63,375 nucleotides of DNA, taken from the NCBI RefSeq assembly GCF_001310975.1, contig NZ_BAZY01000010.1:1-63375 (forward strand). Reading direction: 5' to 3'. This document shows positions 17,975-28,185 of the stretch, in pieces. The notes beneath the pieces were generated by a model. It was not told the origin of the DNA and made no database searches. It saw only the letters and a list, made by a program, of their open reading frames with translations. The stretch comes from Thermoanaerobacter thermocopriae JCM 7501 (lineage in GTDB: Bacteria > Bacillota > Thermoanaerobacteria > Thermoanaerobacterales > Thermoanaerobacteraceae). The translations under genes and the position numbers were made by a program. Position 1 is the stretch's first letter. Each line of letters begins with the position of its first letter.

Positions 17975-18970
17975 AAAAATTGTTTCAAAAGAAAGTCTTG
18001 AAGAAAAAGAAGCTTATGCTGTTATGAATGAAATTATGAGTGGTAACGCAACTCCTTCTTTAATAGGGGGTATATTAATAGGACTCCGATTAAAGGGGGA
18101 AAGTGTAGAAGAAATAACAGGCTTTGCAAAGGCGATGAGAGACAACGCCATAAAAGTAGAACTTGCTTCGGACTACGTGATAGATACTTGTGGTACAGGT
18201 GGCGATGGTGGGAAGACATTCAATATTTCAACGGCGGTTGCTATAATTGCTTCAGCTGCAGGAGTAAAAGTTGCAAAGCACGGCAATAGAGCTGTTTCCA
18301 GTAAAAGTGGAAGTGCAGATGTTTTGATGGAATTGGGATTTGACATTGAAATGGTGCCAGAAAAAACAAAAAGATTAATTGAAGAAAAAGGAATGGGATT
18401 TTTGTTCGCACCTAAATACCACGTTGCAATGAAAAACGTAGCAGGCATTAGAAAAGAGTTAGGCACAAGAACGGTATTTAATGTTTTAGGACCATTGACA
18501 AATCCCGCATTTGTAAAAGGACAGGTAGTAGGAGTTTACGATAAAGAATTAACTCATCCAATCGCTGAAGTACTTTTAAGATTGGGAATTGAAAAGGCTA
18601 TGGTGGTCCACGGCTTTGATGGCTTGATGAAATAACTACTACTTCTCCTACTTTTGTCAGTGAAGTAAAAGAAGGCAAAGTCATTGATTATGTGATAGAC
18701 CCAGAGGATTACGGTATTCCTTATGCAAATCTTGAAGATTTAGAAGGCAAAGATGCAAAAGAGAATGCTCAAATAATTTTGAACATTTTAAAAGGTGGTA
18801 AGGGCCCAAAAAGAGATATAGTCGTTTTAAATGCAGCAGCAGCCTTATATATAGGAAAAGTTGTGGAAGATTTAAAAGAAGGAATAAAAGTGGCAAATTA
18901 TCTAATAGATACGGGTTTAGCTCTTGATAAGCTTACAGAGATTTTGGAGTACCAAAGGAGGCTTAGTTGA
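17955..18970 (+). CDS. trpD: Anthranilate phosphoribosyltransferase (frameshifted)
   Basis: TrpD transfers phosphoribose from PRPP to anthranilate. Visible motifs are [17 protein letters not shown] (PRPP loop), [33 protein letters not shown] and VHGFDGLDE. One G is missing near 18627 (ttgatgaa for ttggatgaa), splitting the gene. Repaired length is about 338, typical. GGAGGTGGG precedes the ATG inside trpG. Confidence 0.93.
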
Positions 18971-19752
18971 TGGTATTAGATGAGATTGTGAGACATAAAA
19001 AAAAGGAGGTGGAAGAGAAAAAAAGAATAAAGCCAGTGGAGGAACTAATTAACGAAATTAAAGGAGGCTATTCTGGCAATTTCAAGAAAGCACTTCAAAA
19101 AGAGGGTATATCAATTATTGGAGAGATAAAAAAAGCCTCTCCCTCTAAAGGAATTATAAAAGATGAGTTTGATCCAGTAAAAATTGCAAAAGTGTATGAG
19201 AAAGTTGATATTGACGCTATTTCCGTTTTGACAGAGAAGGAATTTTTTAAAGGGGATGACAACTATATCAGGGAAGTAAAAAAAGTGAGTTCAAAACCTA
19301 TTTTGAGAAAAGATTTTATCGTGGATGAATACCAAATATATGAATCAAAAATTTTAGGAGCCGACGCAGTACTTCTCATTGTTTCCGTATTAGGTGACAA
19401 ATTAAGAGATTTTTATAATTTATCTAAAAGTGTAGGTTTAGATGCGCTTGCCGAAGTTCACGATAGACAGCAGCTTGCAATAGCATTAGAAGCTGAATGT
19501 GACATAATAGGTATAAATAACAGAGACCTCAAAACTTTTAATGTAGATATAAACACAACAAAAAGTTTGATTAAATATATACCTCAAAGTACAATAATTG
19601 TTTCCGAAAGTGGAATAAAATTACCTGAAGATGTAAGGTATTTAGCTTCATTGGGAGTAGATGCCGTATTAATTGGCGAGACTTTTATGAAAATTATAGA
19701 TGATATTGACAAAATCACTGATTTTGTGAGGGAGGCAAAAGGAGGAGGATAA
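18970..19752 (+). CDS. trpC: Indole-3-glycerol phosphate synthase
   Basis: A 260-residue TIM barrel that closes the indole ring. Conserved IIGEIKKASPSKG, ISVLTEKEFFKGD, PILRKDFIVDEYQI, AEVHDRQQL, IGINNRDLKTF and SESGI are all present, including the catalytic Lys and Glu residues in these blocks. ATG overlaps the trpD TGA by one base, with AAAGGAGG upstream. Confidence 0.95.
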   Translation: MVLDEIVRHKKKEVEEKKRIKPVEELINEIKGGYSGNFKKALQKEGISIIGEIKKASPSKGIIKDEFDPVKIAKVYEKVDIDAISVLTEKEFFKGDDNYIREVKKVSSKPILRKDFIVDEYQIYESKILGADAVLLIVSVLGDKLRDFYNLSKSVGLDALAEVHDRQQLAIALEAECDIIGINNRDLKTFNVDINTTKSLIKYIPQSTIIVSESGIKLPEDVRYLASLGVDAVLIGETFMKIIDDIDKITDFVREAKGGG

Positions 19753-19753
19753 A

Positions 19754-20365
19754 TTGGTAAAAGTAAAAATTTGCGGACTGAGAAGAAAAGAGGATATTGA
19801 ATATGCCAATGAGCTAAAACCTGATTATGTAGGATTTGTTTTTGCAAAAAGCAAAAGACAAGTAGAGGTAGAACAGGCTTTATACCTCATAAGCTTTCTT
19901 GATAAAGAGATAAAAACAGTGGGAGTTTTTGTAAATGAACCAGTGGAAAATGTATTAAAGATAGCTCAAACACTAAATCTCGATGTTTTACAGTTTCACG
20001 GCGATGAAACACAGGATTATGTAGATAATTTTAAAAATTTCACAGTGTGGAAGGCAATACGCATAAAAGACAAAGAAGATTTGGAAAAAACAAAAGAATT
20101 TAGAGTAAATAGTTTTGTATTTGATACTTTGACAAAAAACGAATACGGTGGTACAGGAAAACCATTTAATTGGGAAGTTTTAAAAGGATTTGAATTGAAT
20201 GTTCCAATAATTTTGGCAGGAGGGCTAAATGAAAACAATGTAGAGGAAGCTATAAGAATAGTAAGTCCCTATGGTGTTGACGTCTCCAGTGGCGTTGAGA
20301 CAGAAGGTTATAAAGATTTTAAAAAAATGAAATCATTTATTGAAAAAGTGAGGGGTATTCGATGA
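19754..20365 (+). CDS. trpF: Phosphoribosylanthranilate isomerase
   Basis: A 203-residue TIM barrel: [11 protein letters not shown] (catalytic Cys), [48 protein letters not shown] (catalytic Asp) and [12 protein letters not shown] start follows AGGAGGAGG. Reaction: Amadori rearrangement of PRA to CdRP. Confidence 0.95.
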   Translation: MVKVKICGLRRKEDIEYANELKPDYVGFVFAKSKRQVEVEQALYLISFLDKEIKTVGVFVNEPVENVLKIAQTLNLDVLQFHGDETQDYVDNFKNFTVWKAIRIKDKEDLEKTKEFRVNSFVFDTLTKNEYGGTGKPFNWEVLKGFELNVPIILAGGLNENNVEEAIRIVSPYGVDVSSGVETEGYKDFKKMKSFIEKVRGIR

Positions 20366-21537
20366 GTGGAAGATTTGGACGTTTTGGAGGCCAGTATGTG
20401 CCAGAGACAGTTATGAATGCGCTTATAGAATTAGAGAGGGAATTTGAAAAAGCTAAACAGGATAAAGATTTCATGGAAGAATATAGGTATTATTTGAGGG
20501 AATATTCAGGAAGGCCTACACCTTTGTATTATGCTGAGAATCTTACTAAAAAGCTGGGTGGGGCAAAGATTTATCTAAAGAGGGAAGACCTAAACCACAC
20601 AGGAGCCCATAAAATTAACAACGTATTGGGACAGATTTTATTGGCAAAACGGATGAAAAAAAGGAGAGTTATAGCTGAGACAGGGGCAGGACAGCATGGA
20701 GTGGCAACTGCTACAGCTGCTGCAATGTTTGGAATGGAATGCGAAATATTCATGGGAGAAGAGGATATAAAGAGGCAATCTTTAAATGTCTTTAGAATGA
20801 AACTTTTAGGTGCAAAAGTAACACCGGTAAAATCAGGGACGGGTACCTTAAAAGATGCAGTAAATGAAGCGATAAGAGATTGGGTGACAAATGTAGATAG
20901 TACTTTTTACGTGATAGGTTCTGTTGTTGGTCCTCATCCTTATCCTACTATGGTGAGAGATTTTCAAAGAGTAATAGGGGATGAGGCAAGAGAACAAATA
21001 CTTCAAAAAGAAGGAAGACTTCCTGATTATGTGATTGCTTGTGTTGGCGGAGGCAGTAATGCCATGGGAATTTTCTATCCCTTTATTGAAGATAAAGAGG
21101 TAAAATTGATAGGCGTAGAAGCAGCAGGAGAAGGGATTGAGACAGGGAAACACGCAGCTACAATGGCGAAAGGTTCTGTAGGAGTATTACACGGCATGAT
21201 GACTTATCTTTTACAGGATGAAGAGGGGAGAATAATGCCGGTATATTCTATATCTGCAGGACTGGATTACCCAGGTGTAGGTCCAGAACATGCCTTTTTA
21301 AAAGAAAGTAATAGAGCTCAATATGTGTATGCGACAGACGAAGAAGCATTGACGGCTTTTATGGATTTATCTCAAACAGAAGGGATAATACCAGCTTTGG
21401 AAAGTGCTCACGCTTTGGCATATGCTATGAAACTAGCTCCAAATTTAAGGAAAGACAATATTATCATTGTAAATTTGTCAGGCAGAGGAGATAAAGACGT
21501 AAATACAGTTGCGAAAGTATTGGGGGTGGAGTTATGA
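20362..21537 (+). CDS. trpB: Tryptophan synthase beta chain
   Basis: A 391-residue PLP enzyme joining indole and serine: [37 protein letters not shown] (PLP lysine), [26 protein letters not shown] and LSGRGDKDV. It is TrpB1-type in length and context. ATG overlaps trpF by four bases, and it overlaps trpA by four. Confidence 0.97.
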   Translation: MSGRFGRFGGQYVPETVMNALIELEREFEKAKQDKDFMEEYRYYLREYSGRPTPLYYAENLTKKLGGAKIYLKREDLNHTGAHKINNVLGQILLAKRMKKRRVIAETGAGQHGVATATAAAMFGMECEIFMGEEDIKRQSLNVFRMKLLGAKVTPVKSGTGTLKDAVNEAIRDWVTNVDSTFYVIGSVVGPHPYPTMVRDFQRVIGDEAREQILQKEGRLPDYVIACVGGGSNAMGIFYPFIEDKEVKLIGVEAAGEGIETGKHAATMAKGSVGVLHGMMTYLLQDEEGRIMPVYSISAGLDYPGVGPEHAFLKESNRAQYVYATDEEALTAFMDLSQTEGIIPALESAHALAYAMKLAPNLRKDNIIIVNLSGRGDKDVNTVAKVLGVEL

Positions 21538-22321
21538 ATAGGATTGACAAAAAATTTGAAGATTTAAAAAAAGAAGGACGTAAAGCCTTAATAACCTTTA
21601 TAACAGCGGGAGACCCAGATATTGAGACCACTTATGATATAGTTTTGGCTTTAGAAGAAGGAGGAGCAGATATAATAGAACTGGGAATACCTTATTCTGA
21701 CCCCTTAGCTGATGGTCCTACAATACAGGCATCCTCTCAAAGAGCTTTAAATAAAGGTGTAAAAATACCTGATATAATGAGAATAGTAGAAAAAATAAGG
21801 TTAAAAAGTGATATCCCGCTGGTTTACCTTGTATACTATAACTCTATATTCAAATATGGGATGCAAAAGTTTTTGGAAGAGTCGAAAAAAGCAGGAGTAG
21901 ATGGACTTATCATTCCAGATTTGCCTCTTGAAGAAAGAAAAGATATTTTAAAAGAAGCAGATAAGTACAGTATTTATTTGATACCTTTAGTTGCGCCCAC
22001 ATCAAAAGAAAGAATAAAGTTAATTACTGAAAATGGCAAAGGATTTGTATATTGCGTTTCAATTACAGGTGTGACAGGTGCGAGGGAAAACATTGAAACT
22101 GATATTGAAGAATATATGAAGACTGTCTCTCAGTACACTGATATGCCAAAGGCGATAGGGTTTGGCATATCTACTCCGGAGATGGCGAAAAAATTAAAAG
22201 ATTTCAGTGATGGGATTATTGTAGGAAGCGCCATTGTAGAAGAATTGCTAAAGGGTATAATAAATCTGAAATGCTTAAAGAAGTTAAGAGTTTTGTATCC
22301 AGCTTAAAAGAAGTTTTATGA
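21534..22321 (+). CDS. trpA: Tryptophan synthase alpha chain (frameshift near the end)
   Basis: A TIM barrel releasing indole from [33 protein letters not shown] (catalytic Glu and Asp), [23 protein letters not shown] and [10 protein letters not shown]. One G is missing near 22252; restoring it gives a normal tail ending [10 protein letters not shown] at 22321 and a total of about 262 residues. The unrepaired frame stops at 22307. Confidence 0.95.
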
Positions 22322-22332
22322 AGGTGATGAAA

Positions 22333-23114
22333 ATGGACCTTAAAATAATTGGCAACAAAAATAATAAAACATTGATAAGAATAGGAGATATAATTGTTGG
22401 AAAAGATAAACTAATAATAGCAGGACCCTGCGCTATTGAGAATGAAGAAATGCTAGTAAAAACAGCAGAAAAAGTTAAAAGCTGTGGCGCAAATGCTTTA
22501 AGAGGAGGAGCTTATAAACCCCGCACCTCTCCTTATTCTTTTCAAGGTTTAGGGATAGATGGACTTAAAATGCTCAAGAATGTAGCAATATGTTTAATTT
22601 GCCTGTTGTAACTGAAGTTTTGGATGTGAGGGATGTTGAAATTGTTGAAAGATATGCGGATGTTATTCAAATAGGTTCAAGAAATATGCAGAATTTTTCG
22701 CTTCTCAAAGAAGTAGGAAAAACCAAAAAGCCTGTTTTGTTAAAAAGGGGATTTTCAGCCACATATGAGGAGTGGCTTTATGCAGCGGAATATATTGCAA
22801 TTGAAGGAAACACCAACATCATCATGTGTGAAAGAGGTATAAGGACTTTTGAAACTTATACGCGAAATACTTTAGATATAGCCGCTATTCCAGTAATTCA
22901 TGAGCTTTCAAATTTGCCTATTATTGCAGATGTAAGCCATGGTACAGGAAAGAGAAACTTAATTATACCAATGACGAAGGCTGCAATAGCTGCTGGCGCA
23001 GACGGAATAATGGTAGAAATCCACCCTGAGCCCGATAAAGCTTTATCTGATGGAGAACAGTCCCTTGATTTTTCCCAATTTGAAGAATTGATGAGAGGGA
23101 TAAAGAGCTATTGA
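22333..23114 (+). CDS. 3-deoxy-7-phosphoheptulonate (DAHP) synthase, core-only type (frameshifted)
   Basis: An AroA-beta/KDOPS-like DAHP synthase: LIIAGPCAIENEEM, ALRGGAYKPRTSPYSFQG, VVTEVLD, IQIGSRNMQNF, VLLKRGFSATYEEW, IADVSHGTGKR and IMVEIHPEP. One A is missing near 22586. Repaired length is about 260, i.e. the catalytic barrel without the N-terminal ferredoxin-like regulatory domain seen in Thermotoga-type enzymes. ATG 22333 is placed by AAGGTGA at 22321-22327. It ends the trp operon and feeds chorismate supply. Confidence 0.88.
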
Positions 23115-23305
23115 AATTTTTTAAGAGAATAGATATAATTTGGATAAAGAATAATGATTATCTAAAGAAAATAATTTTAGAAAGGTCAACTTTTATCATT
23201 GACTCTGAAGGAATTGCGAGGAAAATATTTAGAGGGGTAAAAGTAGATGGACACGTTAAAGAGGGATTAAAGGTGCTAGATGAAATAGAAAAAAGTTTAG
23301 GGAAA
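23111..23305 (+). pseudogene. C-terminal fragment of a Bcp-type peroxiredoxin
   Basis: About 60 residues reading LERSTFIIDSEGIARKIFRG then VKVDGHVKEGLKVLDEI match the end of AhpC/TSA peroxiredoxins of the Bcp/thiol peroxidase type. The N-terminal two-thirds, including the peroxidatic Cys, is missing. The fragment abuts the DAHP synthase stop and runs into the terminator hairpin without a stop of its own, so it is a deletion remnant and not a functional enzyme. Confidence 0.65.
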
Positions 23306-23321
23306 GCCCTAAACTTTTTTT
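23289..23321. terminator. Bidirectional terminator between the trp operon and the PLP enzyme gene
   Basis: AGTTTAGGG (23294-23302) pairs with CCCTAAACT (23307-23315). It is flanked by an A run on the left and a T run on the right, so it can act in both directions for these convergent genes. Confidence 0.85.
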
Positions 23322-23322
23322 C

Positions 23323-24503
23323 TTATATCTTGTCAAGAGCTTGTTTAAAGTCTTTTATAATATCCTCTATCTCCTCTATTCCAACAGAAACTCTTATAAG
23401 CCCTTCTGAAATTCCTAACGCGTTTAATTCTTCCTTGCTGAGAGACCTATGGGACGTGGATTTTGGATGAGTTATCATGGTTTGTACTCCTGCCAGTGAA
23501 GGAGCAAATTTAACAAGTTTAAGTCTTTGCATAAACTTATCTACTTCAGGTTCTCCACCTTCTATTTCAAAACTTAACATACCTCCAAACTCATCTTTAA
23601 ACAGCTTCTTTGAAACACTGTAGTCGGGATGAGAAGGAAGTCCAGGATAATATACTTTTTTGACTTTGGAATGACTTTCTAAAAATTTAGCTAGTTCCAT
23701 TGCATTTTTACAGTGTTCTCTCATTCTTAAGAATAGAGTTTTTGCTCCTCTTAAGGTCAGCCATGCATCAAAGGGCTCATTGAACCGCCAAAGTTTTGCG
23801 TAATTCTTTTTGTACGTGAGATAAATTCTTTATTGCCTGCTATAAGTCCGGCAATGACATCGCTGTGGCCGTTAATGTATTTTGTTGCACTGTGTATTAC
23901 AGCATAGGCTCCTAATTCAATTGGTTTTATCAAATAAGGGGTTGTAAAAGTATTGTCAACAAACAATTTTATATTGTGCTTTTTTGCGATATTTGCAACT
24001 TCTGTTACGTCAAAAACTCTTATTAGAGGATTTGTCATGATTTCCATGTATATCACTTTAGTGTTTGGTTTTATAGCTTTTTCAACAGCTTCTAAATCGG
24101 AGAAATCCACTAAAGTTACATCAATATTAAGTCTTTTAAATTCTGCATTAAAAAGACTGTTTGTACCACCGTAAATATCTTTTGCGGCGATTATGTGGTC
24201 TCCTGAATTTACTTCTGCCAACAAAGCTGAAGAAATTGCCGCCATTCCGGATGAACAAGACTGTCCTGCTTCTGCACCTTCTAAACTGGCAATTAATTCT
24301 TCTACTGCTGTTTGATTAGGGTTTCCAAGTCTTGTGTACATATACCTTGAAGGATTACCACCAAGATAATCGTAAACTTCTTCCAGCGTATCAAAAGTGA
24401 AAACAGAAGTTTGATAGATAGGAAGAGTTTTTGGCATTGGAGGAATTTCTTTATTTATGTAGTTTCCAGTATGTACTACTTTTGTTTTAAAACTTAAATC
24501 CAT
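23323..24503 (-). CDS. Trans-sulfuration PLP enzyme (cystathionine gamma-lyase/methionine gamma-lyase type), frameshifted
   Basis: About 393 residues after repair: YQTSVFTFDTLEEV, MYTRLGNPNQTAVEELIASL, CSSGMAAISSALL, DIYGGTNSL, YMEIMTNPLIRV, FVDNTFTTPYL, the PLP lysine in HSATKYINGHSD, then SLAGVQTMITHPKS. One base is missing in an A run near 23766 (plus strand), which splits the gene at SPFDAWL. It differs clearly from the paralogue at 14090, so the two are not a recent duplication. ATG 24503 is eight bases from GGGAG. Confidence 0.85.
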
Positions 24504-24536
24504 TTTATCAACTCCCACAATTTGTACTTTAAATTA

Positions 24537-24565
24537 ATGATAATATGTACAAAATTAAAAGTCAA
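24537..24565 (-). promoter_or_regulatory. Promoter of the minus-strand PLP enzyme gene
   Basis: On the minus strand TTGACT (24565-24560), a 17-base spacer and TATCAT (24542-24537), about 35 bases before the ATG. Confidence 0.65.
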
Positions 24566-24569
24566 CGAC

Positions 24570-24583
24570 ACTTCACTTGAAGT
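24570..24583. promoter_or_regulatory. Short perfect palindrome, possible operator
   Basis: ACTTCA-CT-TGAAGT lies four bases upstream of the -35 box of the minus-strand promoter. Its position suits an activator or repressor site; no regulator is identified. Confidence 0.35.
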
Positions 24584-24721
24584 ACATTTTGAGGTAAACT
24601 ATTATTATACAAAATTGCTTGCATATTTTTTCTAATGAATAAATAAACGTTTATAAAGGCTTTATTTTACAGTAATAAAGAAAACAATACTGGAAAAATT
24701 AAATGTGGGGAGGAAAAGGTC

Positions 24722-25033
24722 TTGAATAAAGACGAATATAAAAACAATAATGATATTATGTTAACTGCAATAAAAAAGCAGTTGGACCAAATGTCACAGA
24801 TGATTGAGAAGATGAAAATTGCTGATTACGTCGAGCTTATGCAAAGTCCTTATAGGCTTTTGTGGCTAAACTTTATAGGCGGGGTAGCAAGAGGTTTTGG
24901 AATAGCAGTAGGCTTTACAATACTTGGTGCGATAGTTCTTTATATACTTCAAAAATTGGTGGTATTAAATTTACCTCTAATTGGCAGTATCATAGCTGAC
25001 ATAGTTAAGATTGTAAATCAAAAGTTATATTAG
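24722..25033 (+). CDS. DUF5665 family small membrane protein
   Basis: A 103-residue protein: a charged N-terminal helix, conserved IADYVELMQSPYRLLWLNF, GGVARGFGIAVGFTILGAIV, then a transmembrane helix (about residues 55-75) and an amphipathic tail. TTG start after GGGGAGGAAAAGG. It is 15 bases from the TraR/DksA gene. Function unknown. Confidence 0.75.
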   Translation: MNKDEYKNNNDIMLTAIKKQLDQMSQMIEKMKIADYVELMQSPYRLLWLNFIGGVARGFGIAVGFTILGAIVLYILQKLVVLNLPLIGSIIADIVKIVNQKLY

Positions 25034-25048
25034 ATAGGAGTTGGTCTA

Positions 25049-25669
25049 ATGGATAGCGAAAAGCTGGAACACTTTAGACAATTACTACTAAAAGAAAAGG
25101 AAAAGGCCTTAAGCACTATAAATCAAATGAATTACAATGATGGCATTGGCGGAATTGCACAGAGAGAGTATTATCAAGAACTTTCTCTTTTGGATAATCA
25201 TCCGGCAGATTTTGCTTCTGAAGTTTATGAAGTAGAGAAAAACTATGCTCTTAAAGACAACGAAAAACATATTTTAGGCCAAATAGAAGAGGCTTTTAAG
25301 AGGATGGAAATGGGTACTTACGGGATATGTACTCACTGCCATAAGCCAATTGAAGAAGAACGATTAGAAGCCCTTCCTTATACTGCTCTTTGTGTAGAGT
25401 GTGCTAAAAATAATGATTTAGAACTTAAAGATTTAAAAAATTCAAGGCCTAATGAAGAAAGAATGATAAAATACCCCTTTGGATGGGGGTATAAGGATTT
25501 AAAAGGTGAAATTCAATTTGATGCAGAGGATTCTTACCAAGAAGTTGCACGGTTTAATAAGACAAAAAGTGGTTTGGACAATTATGACGATGTCTATGAC
25601 GATGAAAATGCTGGCTATGTAGAGGAAACTGACAAGATAAGCAATGAAGATTATAAAAGGACTTTGTAA
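25049..25669 (+). CDS. TraR/DksA C4-type zinc-finger protein, YteA-like
   Basis: A 206-residue protein. The N-terminal coiled coil (LEHFRQLLLKEKEKALSTIN) is followed by ASEVYEVEKNYALKDNEK and a zinc finger GTYGICTHCHKPI...ALCVECAK (CxxC...CxxC), then an acidic tail. It resembles the YteA sporulation-related group more than true DksA, since the DxxDxA tip of DksA is not evident. In related clostridia it typically lies next to lspA; here the next 26 kb are different. Confidence 0.8.
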   Translation: MDSEKLEHFRQLLLKEKEKALSTINQMNYNDGIGGIAQREYYQELSLLDNHPADFASEVYEVEKNYALKDNEKHILGQIEEAFKRMEMGTYGICTHCHKPIEEERLEALPYTALCVECAKNNDLELKDLKNSRPNEERMIKYPFGWGYKDLKGEIQFDAEDSYQEVARFNKTKSGLDNYDDVYDDENAGYVEETDKISNEDYKRTL

Positions 25670-25697
25670 ATCTCCGGGAAACTGGAGATTTTTTATT
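25668..25697. terminator. Bidirectional terminator
   Basis: AAATCTCC (25668-25675) pairs with GGAGATTT (25684-25691), followed by T residues. It lies between the convergent TraR/DksA and YjbQ genes. Confidence 0.85.
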
Positions 25698-26109
25698 CAC
25701 CTATAATTTTGACCAACACTCTTTTTTTCCTTTTTCCGTCAAATTCACCGTAAAAGATTTGTTCCCATGGGCCAAAATCTAATTTTCCATCTGTTATAGC
25801 TACTACAACTTCTCGACCCATTATTGTACGCTTTAAATGAGCGTCTGCATTGTCTTCATAAGTATTATGATAATATTGGTCATAGGGTTTTTCGGGAGCT
25901 AATTTTTCTAAGAAATTTTCAAAGTCTTTATGTAAGCCTGGTTCATCGTCATTAATAAAAACACTTGAGGTAATGTGCATTGCATTACATAAAAGAAGCC
26001 CTTCCTTGATTCCGCTTTCCCTAACGCATTCCTCTATAAGAGGTGTAATATTTATAAATTCTCTTCTCTTTTTTGTTTCAAACCACAACTCTTTTCTATA
26101 GCTTTTCAC
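25693..26109 (-). CDS. YjbQ/UPF0047 family protein (secondary thiamine-phosphate synthase type)
   Basis: About 138 residues: [55 protein letters not shown] and [14 protein letters not shown]. This is the UPF0047 beta-barrel family, some members of which show thiamine-phosphate synthase activity. GTG at 26109 follows GGGAGGT; the GTG 15 bases upstream lies in that SD region. It is a single gene. Confidence 0.85.
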   Translation of the reverse strand: MKSYRKELWFETKKRREFINITPLIEECVRESGIKEGLLLCNAMHITSSVFINDDEPGLHKDFENFLEKLAPEKPYDQYYHNTYEDNADAHLKRTIMGREVVVAITDGKLDFGPWEQIFYGEFDGKRKKRVLVKIIGE

Positions 26110-26164
26110 GATGATACCTCCCACATTGATTATTTTTAATTATATTTTACCACAAATAAATTGT

Positions 26165-26193
26165 TTGCAAGAGTAATTATACTCTGGTATATT
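26165..26193 (+). promoter_or_regulatory. Promoter with an internal palindrome, upstream of the PspC gene
   Basis: TTGCAA (26165-26170), 17-base spacer, TATATT (26188-26193). The spacer contains AGAGTA-ATTA-TACTCT (26170-26185), a perfect inverted repeat well placed to act as an operator. The start codon is about 110 bases downstream, leaving a fairly long untranslated leader. Confidence 0.5.
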
Positions 26194-26302
26194 AATTTTA
26201 AGAGGAAGAGGTGTTGTAAAAAGGCTACAAAAAATTGGCATTTGAGGGTCATATTAAGGTCGTATTAGAGAAGAAAATAAAAAATTAGGGAGTGTGTATA
26301 TA

Positions 26303-26488
26303 ATGTCAAAAAAACTTTATCGTTCAAGAACACAAAGAATGATAGGAGGCGTATGTGGAGGAATAGCAGAGTATTTTAATATAGACCCAACAATTATAAG
26401 ACTCATTTGGGCATTTCTAATAATATTTTGTGGAACTGGACTTTTAGCTTATTTAATTGCATGGATAATTATACCAGAAGAACCGTAA
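26303..26488 (+). CDS. PspC domain membrane protein
   Basis: A 61-residue protein consisting of one PspC domain: KLYRSRTQRMIGGVCGGIAEYF, DPTIIRLIWAFLII, then GTGLLAYLIAWIIIPEEP. Two hydrophobic segments can be seen. PspC-domain proteins are associated with envelope stress. ATG 26303 is 10 bases after AGGGAG. Confidence 0.85.
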   Translation: MSKKLYRSRTQRMIGGVCGGIAEYFNIDPTIIRLIWAFLIIFCGTGLLAYLIAWIIIPEEP

Positions 26489-26620
26489 AATTAACGTTAA
26501 GATAAGTTTATTAGTTTTAAATTTCTGAATGGTAGCAATTTAGGAATAATAAAATCCCTCCCAACAACTTCGAATTTTTTGAGAGGGTTAGTTTGCCTGC
26601 CAACATTGATTTTTCAATAA

Positions 26621-26696
<76 letters not shown>

Positions 26697-26873
26697 GCGC
26701 GCTTTTTATTATAACATAGGAAACAAACCCTCGTCAATAATTTATGTCCTTTTTTTGTTGAATTATTCATAAGAAAGTTTTCTGATTTTCTGAGATTTAG
26801 TATAATTATTAAAGAGAAATATTGTTGTATAGTTTAATATTAGTCTTTAGAAAGTTCAGAGGTGATATATATA

Positions 26874-28142
26874 ATGCTTAAAAAGTTATCTTTAATACTA
26901 TTAGTTTTTGTAGCCTTTTCTATATTGATTCCTATTTCAGCACAAGCGGCAAATATAACAATTGCAATTAATGGACAAAATGTAGTTTTTGAACAAAAGC
27001 CTGTTATAAAAAACGGCACAACTTTAGTTCCTATGCGGGCATTTTTTGAAACATTAGGTGCTAAGGTAAACTGGGAAGAGAAGACTAAAACGGTTACAGC
27101 CTTTCGCGGCGAAACGACTGTACAATTTATAATTGGCCACAAAATTGCAAAAGTTAATGGAAAAAGTTATGAATTAGTAGTGGCGCCGCAAATTATAAAT
27201 GGCTATACCTATGTGCCTTTAAGATTTGTTGGTGAGGTCCTTGGATATGAAGTAATATACGAAAATGGGCACATAATAATTGCTTCCAATCTAAAAGCGG
27301 CTGTAAGTTTAATAACTGCACCAAAAAATGCAATTGACGAAGCTAAGACCTTTTCATCTTCTCATATAACCAGTAAAAAAGATTTGTATCTTTTAATTAA
27401 AAATGCTCTTGAAAACAATGAAGATGAGATAACTTTTACACTTAGCAATTCTTTCTACAATTCTGTAAGAAGTAGTGGTACAGTTAATGATATATTAAAC
27501 AGTATATCGGATATTGTAGATCTGGTATTGGCACATCATCCTGAAATTGGCTATGCCAATAAGTGGACTATTTCTGCAAATAGTTTTAACAATGTCATAA
27601 GTAAAGTAAGTATAAAATTTGAATATATATATCCTAAAGATAAATTGGAAAAAATGAAAGATGAAGTATATATTAAAGCTAAAGAAATTATTAGCCAAAT
27701 AATAAAACCGGATATGTCTGATATAGATAAAGTCAAAGCAATTCACGACTACATTGTAAAGAATACTAAATATGATTATGAAAATTTGATAAATAACACT
27801 ATACCACCAGAATCTTATACTGCTTATGGAGTTTTGATAAAAGGAGTAGGGGTGTGCCAAGGATATGCTGCAGCTTTTAATTTACTTGCTCAATTAGCTG
27901 GGATTGATAGCCTTGGAGTAGCTGGTACAGGTTTTAATTATAGTGGGTCTATGCCTCATGCTTGGAATATGATAAGAATTGACGGCAAAATCAGTTACGT
28001 AGATGTTACATGGGATGACCCTGTTCCAGATCAAGGGGATAATGTAAGATATGATTATTTCAATGTAACAGAGGAGCAGTTAGCAAAAGACCATAGCTGG
28101 GATAAAGAAAAATTTTTGGAAAAATATTTTGATTATAAGTAG
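26874..28142 (+). CDS. Secreted protein with copper-amine-oxidase-N-like and transglutaminase-like domains
   Basis: About 422 residues. A signal peptide (KKLSLILLVFVAFSILIPIS, cleavage after AQAA-like sequence) is followed by a stalk domain of the copper amine oxidase N-terminal type (VVFEQKPVIKNGTTLVPMRA and YTYVPLRFVGEVLGYEV). A C-terminal transglutaminase-like domain carries the triad region: VGVCQGYAAAFN (Cys), MPHAWNMI (His) and YVDVTWDDP (Asp). It is probably exported and cell-wall-associated, acting as a peptidase or cross-linker. ATG 26874 is chosen from AGAGGTGA. Confidence 0.8.
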   Translation: MLKKLSLILLVFVAFSILIPISAQAANITIAINGQNVVFEQKPVIKNGTTLVPMRAFFETLGAKVNWEEKTKTVTAFRGETTVQFIIGHKIAKVNGKSYELVVAPQIINGYTYVPLRFVGEVLGYEVIYENGHIIIASNLKAAVSLITAPKNAIDEAKTFSSSHITSKKDLYLLIKNALENNEDEITFTLSNSFYNSVRSSGTVNDILNSISDIVDLVLAHHPEIGYANKWTISANSFNNVISKVSIKFEYIYPKDKLEKMKDEVYIKAKEIISQIIKPDMSDIDKVKAIHDYIVKNTKYDYENLINNTIPPESYTAYGVLIKGVGVCQGYAAAFNLLAQLAGIDSLGVAGTGFNYSGSMPHAWNMIRIDGKISYVDVTWDDPVPDQGDNVRYDYFNVTEEQLAKDHSWDKEKFLEKYFDYK

Positions 28143-28185
28143 TATATTACCTCTTTATGTAGGTGAAAAAATGTTAGTAAGAAAT

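Noticed and set aside
25049-25669. True DksA
   Set aside because: The acidic DxxDxA coiled-coil tip is not evident and the layout is that of YteA-like clostridial proteins.
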